From Thiomicrospira sp. UBA5634 (GTDB taxonomy: Bacteria; Pseudomonadota; Gammaproteobacteria; Thiomicrospirales; Thiomicrospiraceae), in the NCBI GenBank assembly GCA_002421475.1, contig DIJW01000072.1, positions 1 to 18,752 of the forward strand: DNA of 18,752 nucleotides, in the 5' to 3' direction. Positions 8,416-16,593 of this stretch are shown piece after piece. Numbering within the stretch: position 1 is the first letter of the stretch; every line of letters begins with the position of its first letter. The notes below the pieces were generated by a model. It did no database searches. It had not been told where the DNA came from and worked only from the letters and a program-made list of their open reading frames with translations. The translations under genes were made by a program, and so were the position numbers.

Positions 8416-8439
8416 AGAACCACCAGGCCTGGTGGTTCT
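8416..8439. repeat. 24-bp perfect palindrome containing the iterated CCAGGCCTGG core; possible dsbD terminator
   Basis: The core at 8423-8432 is extended symmetrically to 24 bp (arms of 12, no spacer), 24 bases after the dsbD stop. As RNA it could form a GC-rich hairpin, but no T run follows at once, so use as an intrinsic terminator is uncertain. Confidence 0.8.
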
Positions 8440-8555
8440 GATCAAAATACTAGGTTTTTATCACTTTCTCCGATTTTCATCGACGTTTAAGACATTTCAA
8501 GACAAAAACTCCAGCAATATTTTTTGTCCGCATAGTTTTATGCTTTTTTTTCCAG

Positions 8556-8561
8556 TATAAT
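8556..8561 (+). promoter_or_regulatory. Candidate -10 box for the aroQ-accBC operon
   Basis: A perfect TATAAT 39 bases before the aroQ ATG at 8600. No convincing -35 at the right distance. A transcript starting near 8568 would exclude the TTG at 8561 as a start codon and agrees with the ATG at 8600. Confidence 0.4.
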
Positions 8562-8599
8562 TGCATCATTTGCACCCTCTCCTAATGGTAAAGTCCACT

Positions 8600-9037
8600 A
8601 TGGCAAGTATCTTGGTATTAAATGGCCCAAATCTAAACATGCTTGGTCGCCGTGAACCGCTTATTTATGGTCGCCAAACCCTCGCTGATATTATCGAAGA
8701 GCTTGAAACCCTCGCAGACGACTATGCCGTGCGTTTATGGCATTTTCAAAGCAATGCAGAACATGAATTAATTGATCGCATCCATCAAGCGATGGATGAC
8801 GGCACAGACTTTATCATTATTAATCCGGCTGCTTTCACCCACACCAGTGTGGCGATTCGTGATGCATTAGCAGCGGTTAACATCCCGTTTATTGAAGTAC
8901 ATTTATCAAATGTGCATCGTCGTGAGGCATTTCGTCATCACTCCTACTTTTCTGACTTGGCCATTGGCGTTATCGCCGGTTTAGGTTCAGACGGCTACCG
9001 TTTTGCGCTCGAAGCAGCGATAAAACACCTTGAATAA
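8600..9037 (+). CDS. aroQ: Type II 3-dehydroquinate dehydratase
   Basis: Converts 3-dehydroquinate to 3-dehydroshikimate in the shikimate pathway, in the cytosol. The 145-aa protein has the type II pattern throughout: [20 protein letters not shown] (with the catalytic loop Arg and Tyr), [57 protein letters not shown] and a [11 protein letters not shown] end. The ATG at 8600 is chosen over an in-frame TTG 39 bases upstream because it gives the family's usual length and fits the -10 box at 8556. The ribosome site is weak (GGTAAAG). It stands first in the aroQ-accB-accC set, an arrangement common in gammaproteobacteria. Confidence 0.96.
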   Translation: MASILVLNGPNLNMLGRREPLIYGRQTLADIIEELETLADDYAVRLWHFQSNAEHELIDRIHQAMDDGTDFIIINPAAFTHTSVAIRDALAAVNIPFIEVHLSNVHRREAFRHHSYFSDLAIGVIAGLGSDGYRFALEAAIKHLE

Positions 9038-9074
9038 CAACTGAAGAAATTAACCAAAAAATAAAGGAACTCAT

Positions 9075-9548
9075 ATGGATATTCGTTCAATTCGCAAACT
9101 AATCGAAATTGTTGAAGAGTCAAACATCGCAGAAATCGAAATCAAAGAAGGTGAACACACGGTTCGCATTGCACGTAATAAAGAGCCTATTATTATGCAA
9201 ACTTCTATGCCGCAAGCTATGCAGTTCCAAGCATCAGCTCCTGCTGCATCAAATGCTGCGCCTGCCGCATCAGCGCCGGCTACTGCACCAACAGCTGCAC
9301 CTGCTGCTGAAACCGGTCAAAAAATCACCTCGCCAATGGTGGGTACTTATTATTCTGCACCATCACCGGATGCGCCTCAGTTTGTTAAAGTGGGTCAGAA
9401 AGTATCAACCGGCGATACCTTATGCATTATCGAAGCCATGAAAATCATGAACCCGATTGAGGCTGAAGTATCAGGCACCATCAAACAAATTCTGGTTCAA
9501 AACGGTGAACCGGTTGAATACGGTCAAACACTGTTCATCATCGAATAA
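9075..9548 (+). CDS. accB: Biotin carboxyl carrier protein of acetyl-CoA carboxylase
   Basis: Carries CO2 on biotin between AccC and the AccAD carboxyltransferase for malonyl-CoA, the first step of fatty acid synthesis. The 157-aa protein has the usual three parts: an N-terminal helix domain ([22 protein letters not shown]), an Ala/Pro-rich flexible linker at about 52-80, and the biotinyl domain from about 82 with the EAMKIMN site, where K123 is biotinylated. The protruding-thumb stretch ([20 protein letters not shown]) is present. AAAGGA precedes the ATG. accC follows after 15 bp, so the pair is made together, as expected for partner subunits. Confidence 0.98.
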   Translation: MDIRSIRKLIEIVEESNIAEIEIKEGEHTVRIARNKEPIIMQTSMPQAMQFQASAPAASNAAPAASAPATAPTAAPAAETGQKITSPMVGTYYSAPSPDAPQFVKVGQKVSTGDTLCIIEAMKIMNPIEAEVSGTIKQILVQNGEPVEYGQTLFIIE

Positions 9549-9563
9549 TCTGCGGAGTTCTAC

Positions 9564-10910
9564 ATGGAAAAAATTCTTATAGCAAACCGCGGCGAAATTG
9601 CCTTGCGTGTATTGCGCGCCTGTAAACAACTCGGCATTAAAACCGTGGCCGTCCATTCAACGGCTGACGCGAATCTAAAGCACGTGTTGTTGGCAGATGA
9701 AACTGTTTGCATTGGCCCTGGACCGTCTGCACAAAGTTACCTTAACATTCCGGCCATTATTGCGGCAGCAGAAGTCACTGACTCTGAAGCGATTCACCCG
9801 GGATATGGTTTCTTATCTGAGAACGCGGATTTTGCGGATCGCGTTGAAGAAAGCGGCTTTGTATTTATCGGCCCACGCGGTGACACCATCCGCATGATGG
9901 GTGACAAGGTTTCGGCAATTCGCGCCATGATGGCAGCAGGTGTGCCAACCGTTCCCGGTTCTGGCGGACCATTAGGCGATAATGGCGAAGAAAACATGAA
10001 AATGGCCAAAAAAATTGGTTATCCGGTCATTATCAAAGCCTCCGGCGGCGGCGGCGGCCGTGGTATGCGTGTTGTGCATACTGAAAGCAGTTTATTGAAA
10101 TCAATTCAATTAACCAAACAAGAAGCAGGCGCGGCTTTCGGTAACCCTGAAGTGTATATGGAAAAGTTCCTAGAGAACCCTCGCCATATTGAAATTCAAA
10201 TTTTGGCTGACGGTCAAGGTAACGCGATCCATTTAGGTGAGCGTGACTGTTCAATGCAACGTCGTCACCAGAAAGTGGTTGAAGAAGCACCGGCACCGGG
10301 TATTACGCAAGAACAACGTGACCGTATCGGCGGCATTTGTGCTAAAGCCTGTGTTGACATCGGTTACCGTGGTGCAGGTACATTTGAATTCTTATATGAA
10401 AACGGTGAGTTCTACTTTATCGAAATGAATACTCGTTTACAGGTTGAACATCCTGTTACCGAGCAAGTCACCGGTATTGATCTCGTGAAAGCGCAGATTG
10501 AAATTGCGATGGGTCGTCCTTTATCCATTAAACAGTCTGACGTTAAAATCACCGGTCATGCGATTGAATGTCGTATTAACGCGGAAAACCCGGCTAAAAA
10601 CTTTATGCCGTCTCCGGGGAAAATCGAACGTTTACATTTACCGGGTGGCCCGGGTGTTCGTATAGACACGCATATTTACACAGGCTACAGTGTGCCACCG
10701 CACTATGACTCTATGATCGGAAAATTGATTTGTTACGGTCAAGATCGTGATATCGCAATTGCGCGTATGCACACCGCTTTGATGGAGTTAGCGATCAAAG
10801 GTATTGATACCAATATCGAACTGCAAAAAGAGATTATGAGTGATCAAGGCTTCTGTGAAGGCGGCCGCAACATTCATTATCTTGAACATCGTCTTGAGCA
10901 TTTGATTTAA
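9564..10910 (+). CDS. accC: Biotin carboxylase subunit of acetyl-CoA carboxylase
   Basis: ATP-dependent carboxylation of the biotin on AccB. The 448-aa length is normal. The N-terminal domain starts [18 protein letters not shown]; the ATP-grasp part has the glycine loop [14 protein letters not shown] (about 158-171), the HIEIQ strand and the metal/catalytic stretch [16 protein letters not shown] (E287, N289, R291, E295); the C-terminal domain has ECRINAENP. All key residues are present. GGAG lies six bases before the ATG. The stop codon shares its final A with the prmA ATG, so prmA translation is probably coupled. Confidence 0.98.
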   Translation: MEKILIANRGEIALRVLRACKQLGIKTVAVHSTADANLKHVLLADETVCIGPGPSAQSYLNIPAIIAAAEVTDSEAIHPGYGFLSENADFADRVEESGFVFIGPRGDTIRMMGDKVSAIRAMMAAGVPTVPGSGGPLGDNGEENMKMAKKIGYPVIIKASGGGGGRGMRVVHTESSLLKSIQLTKQEAGAAFGNPEVYMEKFLENPRHIEIQILADGQGNAIHLGERDCSMQRRHQKVVEEAPAPGITQEQRDRIGGICAKACVDIGYRGAGTFEFLYENGEFYFIEMNTRLQVEHPVTEQVTGIDLVKAQIEIAMGRPLSIKQSDVKITGHAIECRINAENPAKNFMPSPGKIERLHLPGGPGVRIDTHIYTGYSVPPHYDSMIGKLICYGQDRDIAIARMHTALMELAIKGIDTNIELQKEIMSDQGFCEGGRNIHYLEHRLEHLI

Positions 10911-11785
10911 TGCCATGGATTCAAATCACCACTACGGTGGAAGAAGCTTTAGCCGAACCCTTATCCGATGCCCTGATGGACATCGGTGCGGTTTCGGTCA
11001 CGTTCGCTGAAACCGGCGAACAAGAAATTTTCGAACCTGAGATCGGCACCACGCCTATCTGGGATCACACTAAAGTAATGGGGTTGTTTGATGCTGAAGT
11101 TGACAGCGCAGCCCTATTACTTCTTCTTAGTCAAGTCATGCCACAAATCACACCCGGCGCTTATCGGGTCGAACAAATCGAAGATAAAGACTGGATTCGT
11201 GAATGGATGGATCAATTCCACCCGATGCGTTTTGGCGATAATCTTTGGATTGTACCTAGCTGGTTAAAAGCGCCTGAACCCAATGCGGTCAATTTATTAC
11301 TTGATCCGGGTATGGCGTTTGGCACCGGCACTCACCCTACCACCGCTATGTGTTTACGTTGGTTGGATCAAAACCCGCCGATTGGACAAACCGTGATTGA
11401 TTACGGTTGTGGTTCGGGCATTCTGGCGATTGCAGCAGCTAAATTGGGAGCTGTTCAGGTTCAAGGTACCGATATTGACCCGCAAGCGATTGTCGCCAGT
11501 GACGACAATGCGCAACGCAATCAGGTTGATATTCGGTTTGCTTTGGTAAAAGATTTTCACGCTCAACCGGTTGATTGTTTAATCGCCAATATTCTGGCGG
11601 GCCCGTTAAAACAACTCGCACCTGAATTTAATCAACTGATTAAATCCGGCGGTCAACTGGTGTTATCAGGTTTACTCGCCACTCAGGCGGATGATCTGGT
11701 AACCCATTACCGTGATTTCGGTTTTGAACTCGACACCCTCATCACTCAAGATGAATGGGCGCTGTTAGCCGGTCACAAAGCGTAA
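10910..11785 (+). CDS. prmA: Ribosomal protein L11 methyltransferase
   Basis: SAM-dependent trimethylation of ribosomal protein L11. The 291-aa protein has the PrmA layout: an N-terminal L11-binding domain (about 1-60), a linker helix, and a class I methyltransferase domain with DPGMAFGTGTHPTTAMCL (132-149), motif I VIDYGCGSGILAIAAAKLG (about 162-180), GTDIDP, and NILAGPL. It starts by a one-base overlap with the accC stop (TAATG) with only a weak ribosome site, which suggests translational coupling. The accC-prmA-dusB-fis order is a familiar gammaproteobacterial one. Confidence 0.97.
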   Translation: MPWIQITTTVEEALAEPLSDALMDIGAVSVTFAETGEQEIFEPEIGTTPIWDHTKVMGLFDAEVDSAALLLLLSQVMPQITPGAYRVEQIEDKDWIREWMDQFHPMRFGDNLWIVPSWLKAPEPNAVNLLLDPGMAFGTGTHPTTAMCLRWLDQNPPIGQTVIDYGCGSGILAIAAAKLGAVQVQGTDIDPQAIVASDDNAQRNQVDIRFALVKDFHAQPVDCLIANILAGPLKQLAPEFNQLIKSGGQLVLSGLLATQADDLVTHYRDFGFELDTLITQDEWALLAGHKA

Positions 11786-11796
11786 ATACTTAACCA

Positions 11797-11806
11797 CCAG
11801 GCCTGG
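11797..11806. repeat. Iterated palindrome CCAGGCCTGG, copy 6
   Basis: Exact 10-mer (12-bp palindrome 11796-11807) between prmA and dusB, ending four bases before the dusB ATG. Copy 5 is the 24-bp palindrome at 8416-8439. Confidence 0.9.
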
Positions 11807-11810
11807 TTTA

Positions 11811-12782
11811 ATGTCACTGACTATTGGATGTTATTCATTACCGAATCGTTTAGTGCTCGCCCCAATGGCGGGCATTACCGACTCGGTTTTTCGCCAAATT
11901 TGTCAGCAACATGGCGCCGGCTATACCGTCGGTGAAATGCTCAGCGCACAAACCAACCTGTGGGACAGCAAAAAATCCAGTACCCGCTTTGCCAATAATA
12001 CCGACCCCGAACCACGCTCGGTACAACTGCTAGGCATCGACCCGCAAGAACTGGCACATGCCGCCGCACGACAAGTTGAACAAGGCGCGCAGATTATTGA
12101 CTTAAACATGGGCTGTCCGGCAAAAAAAGTATGTAATATCGCCGCCGGTTCGGCTTTGTTAGCTTACCCTGATCGGGTAGAAAAAATATTTACCGCCGTG
12201 GTGAATGCGGTGAATGTACCGGTTACGGTTAAAATCCGCACCGGCACGGATGCAGATAATCGTAACGCACTAGAGATTGCCAAAATTGCCGAACAAGCAG
12301 GCCTGGCGGCGATCACAATTCACGGTCGAACTCGAGCTGACAAGTTTAACGGCCAAGCCGAATATGACACCATTAAACAAGTAAAACAGGCCGTTTCAAT
12401 CCCGATTATTGCAAATGGTGATATTTGTCATGCGGAGCAAGCCGAATATGTATTAAAATACACGCTTGCCGATGGCATCATGGTTGGACGCGCCGCCTTA
12501 GGTAACCCTTGGTTATTTAAGCAAATTGATCATTATTTACAAACCGGTCAACTCCTAGCAGAGCCACAGCCGACTGAACGCCAAACGGTCATCATGCAAC
12601 ACCTTGAAGGTTTGTATGCGTTATACGGTGAACATCAAGGTTTACGCATCGCGCGCAAACATCTTGGTTGGTATGCAAAACATTTACCGCAAGGTGAGGT
12701 TTTACGAAAAGCGTTTAATCTGGCAGAAAGCGCGCAAGCGCAGTGTGATCTGATCCGACATTTTTTTGAACTTAATACATAG
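11811..12782 (+). CDS. dusB: tRNA dihydrouridine synthase B
   Basis: Flavoprotein that reduces uridine to dihydrouridine in tRNA. The 323-aa protein starts with the LVLAPMAGITDSVFR barrel strand, has NMGCPAKKVC (99-108) with the catalytic cysteine at 102, VKIRTG, IHGRTR (170-175), IPIIANGDI and the DGIMVGRAALGNPWLF phosphate-binding end; the GCPAKKVC form marks it as DusB. The start is unusual: no normal Shine-Dalgarno is seen, and an iterated palindrome (11796-11807) ends four bases before the ATG, occupying the ribosome-site position. A second iterated site (12298-12306) lies inside the gene. fis follows after seven bases, the classical dusB-fis operon. Confidence 0.96.
   Translation: MSLTIGCYSLPNRLVLAPMAGITDSVFRQICQQHGAGYTVGEMLSAQTNLWDSKKSSTRFANNTDPEPRSVQLLGIDPQELAHAAARQVEQGAQIIDLNMGCPAKKVCNIAAGSALLAYPDRVEKIFTAVVNAVNVPVTVKIRTGTDADNRNALEIAKIAEQAGLAAITIHGRTRADKFNGQAEYDTIKQVKQAVSIPIIANGDICHAEQAEYVLKYTLADGIMVGRAALGNPWLFKQIDHYLQTGQLLAEPQPTERQTVIMQHLEGLYALYGEHQGLRIARKHLGWYAKHLPQGEVLRKAFNLAESAQAQCDLIRHFFELNT
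12298..12306. repeat. Iterated palindrome, 9-base variant CAGGCCTGG (copy 7)
   Basis: Nine of ten bases, inside dusB, read as GCA GGC CTG GCG (A-G-L-A). Confidence 0.75.
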
Positions 12783-12789
12783 TAATTTC

Positions 12790-13047
12790 ATGAACTTTAC
12801 CCCATCAACCAACTCATTAAGCGAACAGCTGATTGATACATTAGAGCATTACTTCAATACCCTTGAAGAACAGCAAGCGTCTAATCTGCATGAAATGGTC
12901 ATCACCCAAGTTGAAAAACCCTTAATTGAGTTTGTGCTGAATCGCACTCAAGGTAATCAGTCGAAAACGGCGAATATGCTCGGCATCAACCGCAACACTT
13001 TGCGTAAAAAAATACTGCAATACAACATTGTGATCGACTTGAACTAA
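12790..13047 (+). CDS. fis: DNA-binding protein Fis
   Basis: Small dimeric nucleoid protein that bends DNA and regulates rRNA, growth-phase and recombination functions. The 85-aa protein has the Fis helical core, [21 protein letters not shown], followed by the helix-turn-helix [21 protein letters not shown] (about 55-75), the most conserved part of the family. It is shorter than E. coli Fis (98 aa) at the N-terminus, where the family is variable. The ATG at 12790 is preferred over an in-frame TTG at 12766 inside dusB. There is no strong ribosome site, so its synthesis may depend on dusB translation. Confidence 0.95.
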   Translation: MNFTPSTNSLSEQLIDTLEHYFNTLEEQQASNLHEMVITQVEKPLIEFVLNRTQGNQSKTANMLGINRNTLRKKILQYNIVIDLN

Positions 13048-13103
13048 ATTTCGTCCCAATCCAACTTATCTTTTTTAATTTTTGCTATTCCTGGAGATTT
13101 TTT

Positions 13104-14666
13104 ATGAAACCCGTGCGCCGCGCATTAATCAGTGTTTCCGACAAAACCGGCATTGTTGATTTTGCCAAAACCCTTCATCAAATGGGGGTTGCTATTTTAT
13201 CGACCGGCGGAACTTATAAAACCTTGCGTGATGCAGGCCTGGCGGTGACGGAAGTATCAGAATACACCGGGTTTCCCGAAATGATGGATGGTCGAGTTAA
13301 AACCCTGCATCCAAAAGTACACGGTGGTTTATTAGGTCGTCGCGGTACAGATGATGCGATTATGGCGCAGCACGGCATTGACCCCATCGACATGGTCGTG
13401 GTGAACTTATATCCATTCGAAGCCACGGTTGCGAAAAAAGATTGCTCATTAGAAGATGCGGTTGAAAATATCGACATCGGCGGACCAACCATGTTGCGTT
13501 CTGCGGCGAAAAACCACAAAGATGTCGCTGTCGTCACCGATCCTAACGATTACGCGCGTATTTTAGAAGAGATGCAAGCGAATGGCGGCAAACTATCACA
13601 CTCCACTCGTTTTGATTTAGCGATCAAAACCTTTGAACAAACCGATCGTTATGATAGCGCGATCGCCAACTATTTCGGCACCATGTTCTCTGAGGACAAA
13701 ACCGACCGTTTCCCGCGCACCTTTAACAGCCAATTTGTTAAAAAACAATCCATGCGTTATGGCGAAAACCCACACCAAAACGCCGCGTTTTATGTTGAAC
13801 GTAATGCAACAGAAGCCTCGGTATCTAGCGCTACCCAATTGCAAGGTAAAGAATTGTCGTTTAACAATATCGCCGATACCGATGCCGCGCTGGAATTGGT
13901 TAAAACCTTTGACGACATCGCCTGTGTGATCGTAAAACACGCCAACCCTTGCGGTGTTGCCGTGGGTAAAAACCTATTTGAAGCCTATGATCGTGCATAC
14001 AAAACCGACCCAACTTCTGCGTTCGGCGGCATTATTGCGTTTAATCGCGAACTGGATGCAACCACCGCACAAGCGATTGTCGATCGACAGTTTGTCGAAG
14101 TGATCATTGCACCAAGCGTCAGCAAAGAAGCTCAAACCATCGTTGAAGCGAAGAAAAACGTACGTTTACTGGCGTGTGGTGCGCTAAACGGTCAACAAGC
14201 CGCTTACGATTTCAAACGAGTGACCGGCGGTTTATTGGTGCAAGATCGTGATTTGGGCATGATCACTGAAGCCGATTTAAAAGTCGTGACTAAAATCGCA
14301 CCGACTAAAGAACAAATGCAAGACTTGTTGTTTGCATGGAAAGTCGCTAAATACGTTAAATCCAACGCGATTGTGTATGTTAAAGACGGCATGACGATTG
14401 GCGTGGGCGCAGGTCAAATGAGCCGCGTATACAGTGCTAAAATCGCCGGTATTAAAGCAGCGGATGAAGGTTTGGAAGTCGCCGGTTCGGTGATGGCCTC
14501 GGATGCGTTTTTCCCATTCCGTGACGGTATTGATGCGGCTGCAGCAGCCGGCATTAAAGCCGTGATTCATCCGGGTGGTTCTATGCGTGACGAAGAAGTG
14601 ATCGCTGCCGCTAATGAACATGGGATTGCGATGGTGTTTACGGGAATGCGCCACTTCAAGCACTAA
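13104..14666 (+). CDS. purH: Bifunctional AICAR transformylase / IMP cyclohydrolase
   Basis: Last two steps to IMP in purine synthesis. The 520-aa protein has the N-terminal cyclohydrolase domain with [17 protein letters not shown] and [14 protein letters not shown] (62-75), then the transformylase domain with MRYGENPHQ (217-225), the catalytic KHANPCG (278-284), [13 protein letters not shown] and the C-terminal [18 protein letters not shown]...[17 protein letters not shown] precedes the ATG. Length and motifs are normal. purD follows as in many gammaproteobacteria, but with a 197-bp gap holding a large hairpin element. An iterated palindrome site (13234-13242) encodes A-G-L-A. Confidence 0.98.
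   Translation: MKPVRRALISVSDKTGIVDFAKTLHQMGVAILSTGGTYKTLRDAGLAVTEVSEYTGFPEMMDGRVKTLHPKVHGGLLGRRGTDDAIMAQHGIDPIDMVVVNLYPFEATVAKKDCSLEDAVENIDIGGPTMLRSAAKNHKDVAVVTDPNDYARILEEMQANGGKLSHSTRFDLAIKTFEQTDRYDSAIANYFGTMFSEDKTDRFPRTFNSQFVKKQSMRYGENPHQNAAFYVERNATEASVSSATQLQGKELSFNNIADTDAALELVKTFDDIACVIVKHANPCGVAVGKNLFEAYDRAYKTDPTSAFGGIIAFNRELDATTAQAIVDRQFVEVIIAPSVSKEAQTIVEAKKNVRLLACGALNGQQAAYDFKRVTGGLLVQDRDLGMITEADLKVVTKIAPTKEQMQDLLFAWKVAKYVKSNAIVYVKDGMTIGVGAGQMSRVYSAKIAGIKAADEGLEVAGSVMASDAFFPFRDGIDAAAAAGIKAVIHPGGSMRDEEVIAAANEHGIAMVFTGMRHFKH
13234..13242. repeat. Iterated palindrome, 9-base variant CAGGCCTGG (copy 8)
   Basis: Nine of ten bases, inside purH, read as A-G-L-A with the same 13-base context GCAGGCCTGGCGG as copy 7. 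Confidence 0.75.
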
Positions 14667-14670
14667 AAAT

Positions 14671-14790
14671 CGCAGTCGCTTATTTACTCAATCTCGGCGT
14701 TGCTTAAACGCTTCCGATGCTCACCTACATTTAGTAGGCTGCGCGTCGGGTCGTTTAACCGCCTTGATCTTGAGCAAAGCGCAGACTGCT
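14671..14790. repeat. 120-bp imperfect palindromic element between purH and purD
   Basis: Starts five bases after the purH stop. Complementary blocks occur in mirror order: GCAGTC (14672-14677) with GACTGC (14784-14789); CTCAA (14687-14691) with TTGAG (14770-14774); GGCG (14696-14699) with CGCC (14760-14763); TTAAACG (14704-14710) with CGTTTAA (14752-14758); CCGATGC with GCGTCGG allowing one G-T pair; CCTAC (14724-14728) with GTAGG (14734-14738) around an ATTTA loop. The whole can fold into one long hairpin. It looks like a non-coding MITE- or REP-like element; whether other copies exist cannot be seen here. Confidence 0.75.
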
Positions 14791-14814
14791 TTTACAGCAT
14801 TAATTTTTGATTTT

Positions 14815-14842
14815 CCTTCGTGTTCTTCGTGAACTTCGTGGT
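14815..14842 (+). repeat. Three tandem 9-bp repeats of CTTCGTG-type
   Basis: CTTCGTG occurs at 14816, 14825 and 14834, exactly nine bases apart, with the two intervening bases varying. It lies between the hairpin element and the purD ribosome site. Function unknown. Confidence 0.75.
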
Positions 14843-14863
14843 TGATAAATAAAGGAAATAACG

Positions 14864-16153
14864 ATGAAAGTTTTAATTATTGGAAATGGTGGGCGTGAGC
14901 ACGCCTTGGCGTGGAAAGTCGCGCAATCAGCCAAAGTCAGCCAGGTTTTTGTCGCGCCGGGTAATGCCGGTAGCGCCACTGAAGCCGGTGTAAAAAATGT
15001 CGATATTCAAGCAACCGATGTATCAGGCCTGGTGAAGTTTGCGCAAGACAATAACATTGCCCTGACCATCGTCGGCCCGGAAGCGCCATTAGTAATTGGT
15101 GTGGTTGATGCCTTCCAAGCCGCAGGTTTAAAATGTTTTGGCCCGTCCAAAGGCGCTGCACAGCTCGAAGGCTCTAAAGCTTTTAGCAAAAACTTCCTAG
15201 CTCGTCACAATATCCCGACTGCAGAATACCAAGTGTTTACCGAAATCGAACCGGCATTGGCTTATATCGCTGCCAAAGGCACACCGATTGTAATTAAAGC
15301 GGATGGCTTAGCCGCAGGTAAAGGCGTTATTTTGGCGCAAACCAATGCCGAAGCGGAAGAAGCCGTGCGTGATATGTTGGCCGGTAATAAGTTTGGCAAC
15401 GCCGGTTCGCGCGTGGTCATCGAAGAGTTTTCATATGGCGAAGAAGCCAGCTTTATTGTCATGGCCGACGGTAAAAACGTATTGGCGATGGCAACCTCAC
15501 AAGACCATAAAGCGCGTGATAACGGAGATCAAGGGCCAAATACCGGCGGCATGGGTGCTTACAGCCCTGCTCCGGTGGTAACGCGTGACATTCACAACCG
15601 CATTATGAACGAAGTCATTTACCCAACCATTAACGGTATGGCGGCGGACGGTTTGCCTTATACCGGTTTCCTTTATGCGGGTGTAATGGTGCAAGCCGAC
15701 GGCACGCCAAAAGTATTGGAATTTAACTGCCGTTTTGGTGATCCGGAAACGCAACCGATTATGATGCGTTTGCAGTCTGATTTATCCGAGTTATGTTTAG
15801 CCGCGTTGGATAAAAAACTCGACCAAGTCAAAGCCCAGTGGGATACACGCGCCGCTTTAGGTGTGGTGTTAGCCGCCGGTGGTTACCCGGATGATTATGC
15901 CAAAGGTGATATCATTTCCGGTTTAGAGCAAGTCAATGCGCCGGATTTAAAAGTGTTTCATGCCGGCACCGCATTAAACGCCAATAACCAAGTAGTTACC
16001 AACGGTGGCCGTGTTTTGTGTGTCACTGCGTTAGGTGAAAATGTCAGCGCCGCACAAAAACGCGCTTATGAAGGCGTGGCAAAAATTTCTTGGAACGGTT
16101 GTTTCTCACGCTCTGACATAGGTTATCGTGCGGTTGCGCGCGAAAAATCTTAA
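14864..16153 (+). CDS. purD: Phosphoribosylamine-glycine ligase
   Basis: Makes glycinamide ribonucleotide from phosphoribosylamine, glycine and ATP, the second step of purine synthesis. The 429-aa protein has the start MKVLIIGNGGREHALAWK, VGPEAPLV (70-77), the ATP-grasp KADGLAAGKGV (145-155), TSQDHKARDNGDQGPNTGGMGAYSPAP (about 212-238), LEFNCRFGDPETQ and the C-terminal DIGYRAVAREK. AAAGGA precedes the ATG at good distance. A site of the iterated palindrome (15024-15032) encodes S-G-L-V. A strong terminator follows, closing the pur segment. Confidence 0.98.
   Translation: MKVLIIGNGGREHALAWKVAQSAKVSQVFVAPGNAGSATEAGVKNVDIQATDVSGLVKFAQDNNIALTIVGPEAPLVIGVVDAFQAAGLKCFGPSKGAAQLEGSKAFSKNFLARHNIPTAEYQVFTEIEPALAYIAAKGTPIVIKADGLAAGKGVILAQTNAEAEEAVRDMLAGNKFGNAGSRVVIEEFSYGEEASFIVMADGKNVLAMATSQDHKARDNGDQGPNTGGMGAYSPAPVVTRDIHNRIMNEVIYPTINGMAADGLPYTGFLYAGVMVQADGTPKVLEFNCRFGDPETQPIMMRLQSDLSELCLAALDKKLDQVKAQWDTRAALGVVLAAGGYPDDYAKGDIISGLEQVNAPDLKVFHAGTALNANNQVVTNGGRVLCVTALGENVSAAQKRAYEGVAKISWNGCFSRSDIGYRAVAREKS
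15024..15032. repeat. Iterated palindrome, 9-base variant CAGGCCTGG (copy 9)
   Basis: Nine of ten bases, inside purD, read as TCA GGC CTG GTG (S-G-L-V). Confidence 0.75.
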
Positions 16154-16171
16154 CATCAAAACAAACCACAC

Positions 16172-16203
16172 AAAGCCCGAACCAAAATTCGGGCTTTTTT
16201 TTT
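16172..16203 (+). terminator. Rho-independent terminator after purD
   Basis: AAAGCCCGAA (16172-16181), six-base loop, TTCGGGCTTT (16188-16197), then a run of T to 16203. A perfect 10-bp stem followed by nine T in a row: the clearest intrinsic terminator in the window. Confidence 0.95.
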
Positions 16204-16242
16204 CGCATTATGAGTACAATACTTAAAACTCAGGAGGAAAAC

Positions 16243-16518
16243 ATGATGGTCGAATTTGACAGCGTACACAATTACTATGAGCGTTTAGTTTTTGATGAGA
16301 TTCAAGATCATTACCTAAAGTCAGGACTGGATGAAGACGAACTTGCCGATATGGCCTGTATCGCCCTTAACGCTATTACACCGCGTTATATCCGCCACGA
16401 TGTTGATATGAGTTTTTTTATGAGCGGCCCGGAACATATTGTCGTTCGCAATACCGTCAAACAGGCGGTAAAAGACGCCTTCAACAAAATACAGAGTCTT
16501 GACAAACACAACGAATAA
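16243..16518 (+). CDS. ComFB family protein, possible cyclic-dinucleotide receptor
   Basis: A 91-aa protein with the ComFB-family core (PF10719-like): NYYERLVFDEI near the N-terminus, then ELADMACIALNAITPRYIRHDVDMSFFM (about 33-60), where ALN-x-x-PRYIRHDVD is the hallmark. The family is named for a Bacillus late-competence operon gene; cyanobacterial members have been reported to bind cyclic dinucleotides. Whether this one does is not shown by sequence. A perfect AGGAGG (16232-16237) lies just before ATGs at 16243 and 16246, so the in-frame ATG at 16210, upstream of that site, is rejected. The gene follows the purD terminator and so needs its own promoter; murI follows after 75 bp. Confidence 0.82.
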   Translation: MMVEFDSVHNYYERLVFDEIQDHYLKSGLDEDELADMACIALNAITPRYIRHDVDMSFFMSGPEHIVVRNTVKQAVKDAFNKIQSLDKHNE

Positions 16519-16593
16519 CCGCGGATAAGCAACTTAGCGAAAAGTGAAGCTAAGCGTTAACAATACAAAATAAAACGTGCCATACAGATAAAC

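Noticed and set aside
8561..8599. TTG at 8561 as start of aroQ
   Set aside because: It lies at the likely -10 box, adds 13 residues not typical of AroQ, and the ATG at 8600 gives the normal length.
13617..13940. Antisense open frame of 107 codons in purH
   Set aside because: It and the other long antisense or out-of-frame openings in purH (e.g. 14277-14663) lie wholly over well-conserved purH codons, have no ribosome site and no family resemblance.
16210..16242. ATG at 16210 as start of the ComFB-family gene
   Set aside because: The strong AGGAGG lies after it, directly before the ATGs at 16243/16246.
16533..16554. CTTAGC / GCTAAG dyad between the ComFB gene and murI
   Set aside because: Only a 6-bp AT-balanced stem with a 10-base loop and no T run; too weak to call a terminator.
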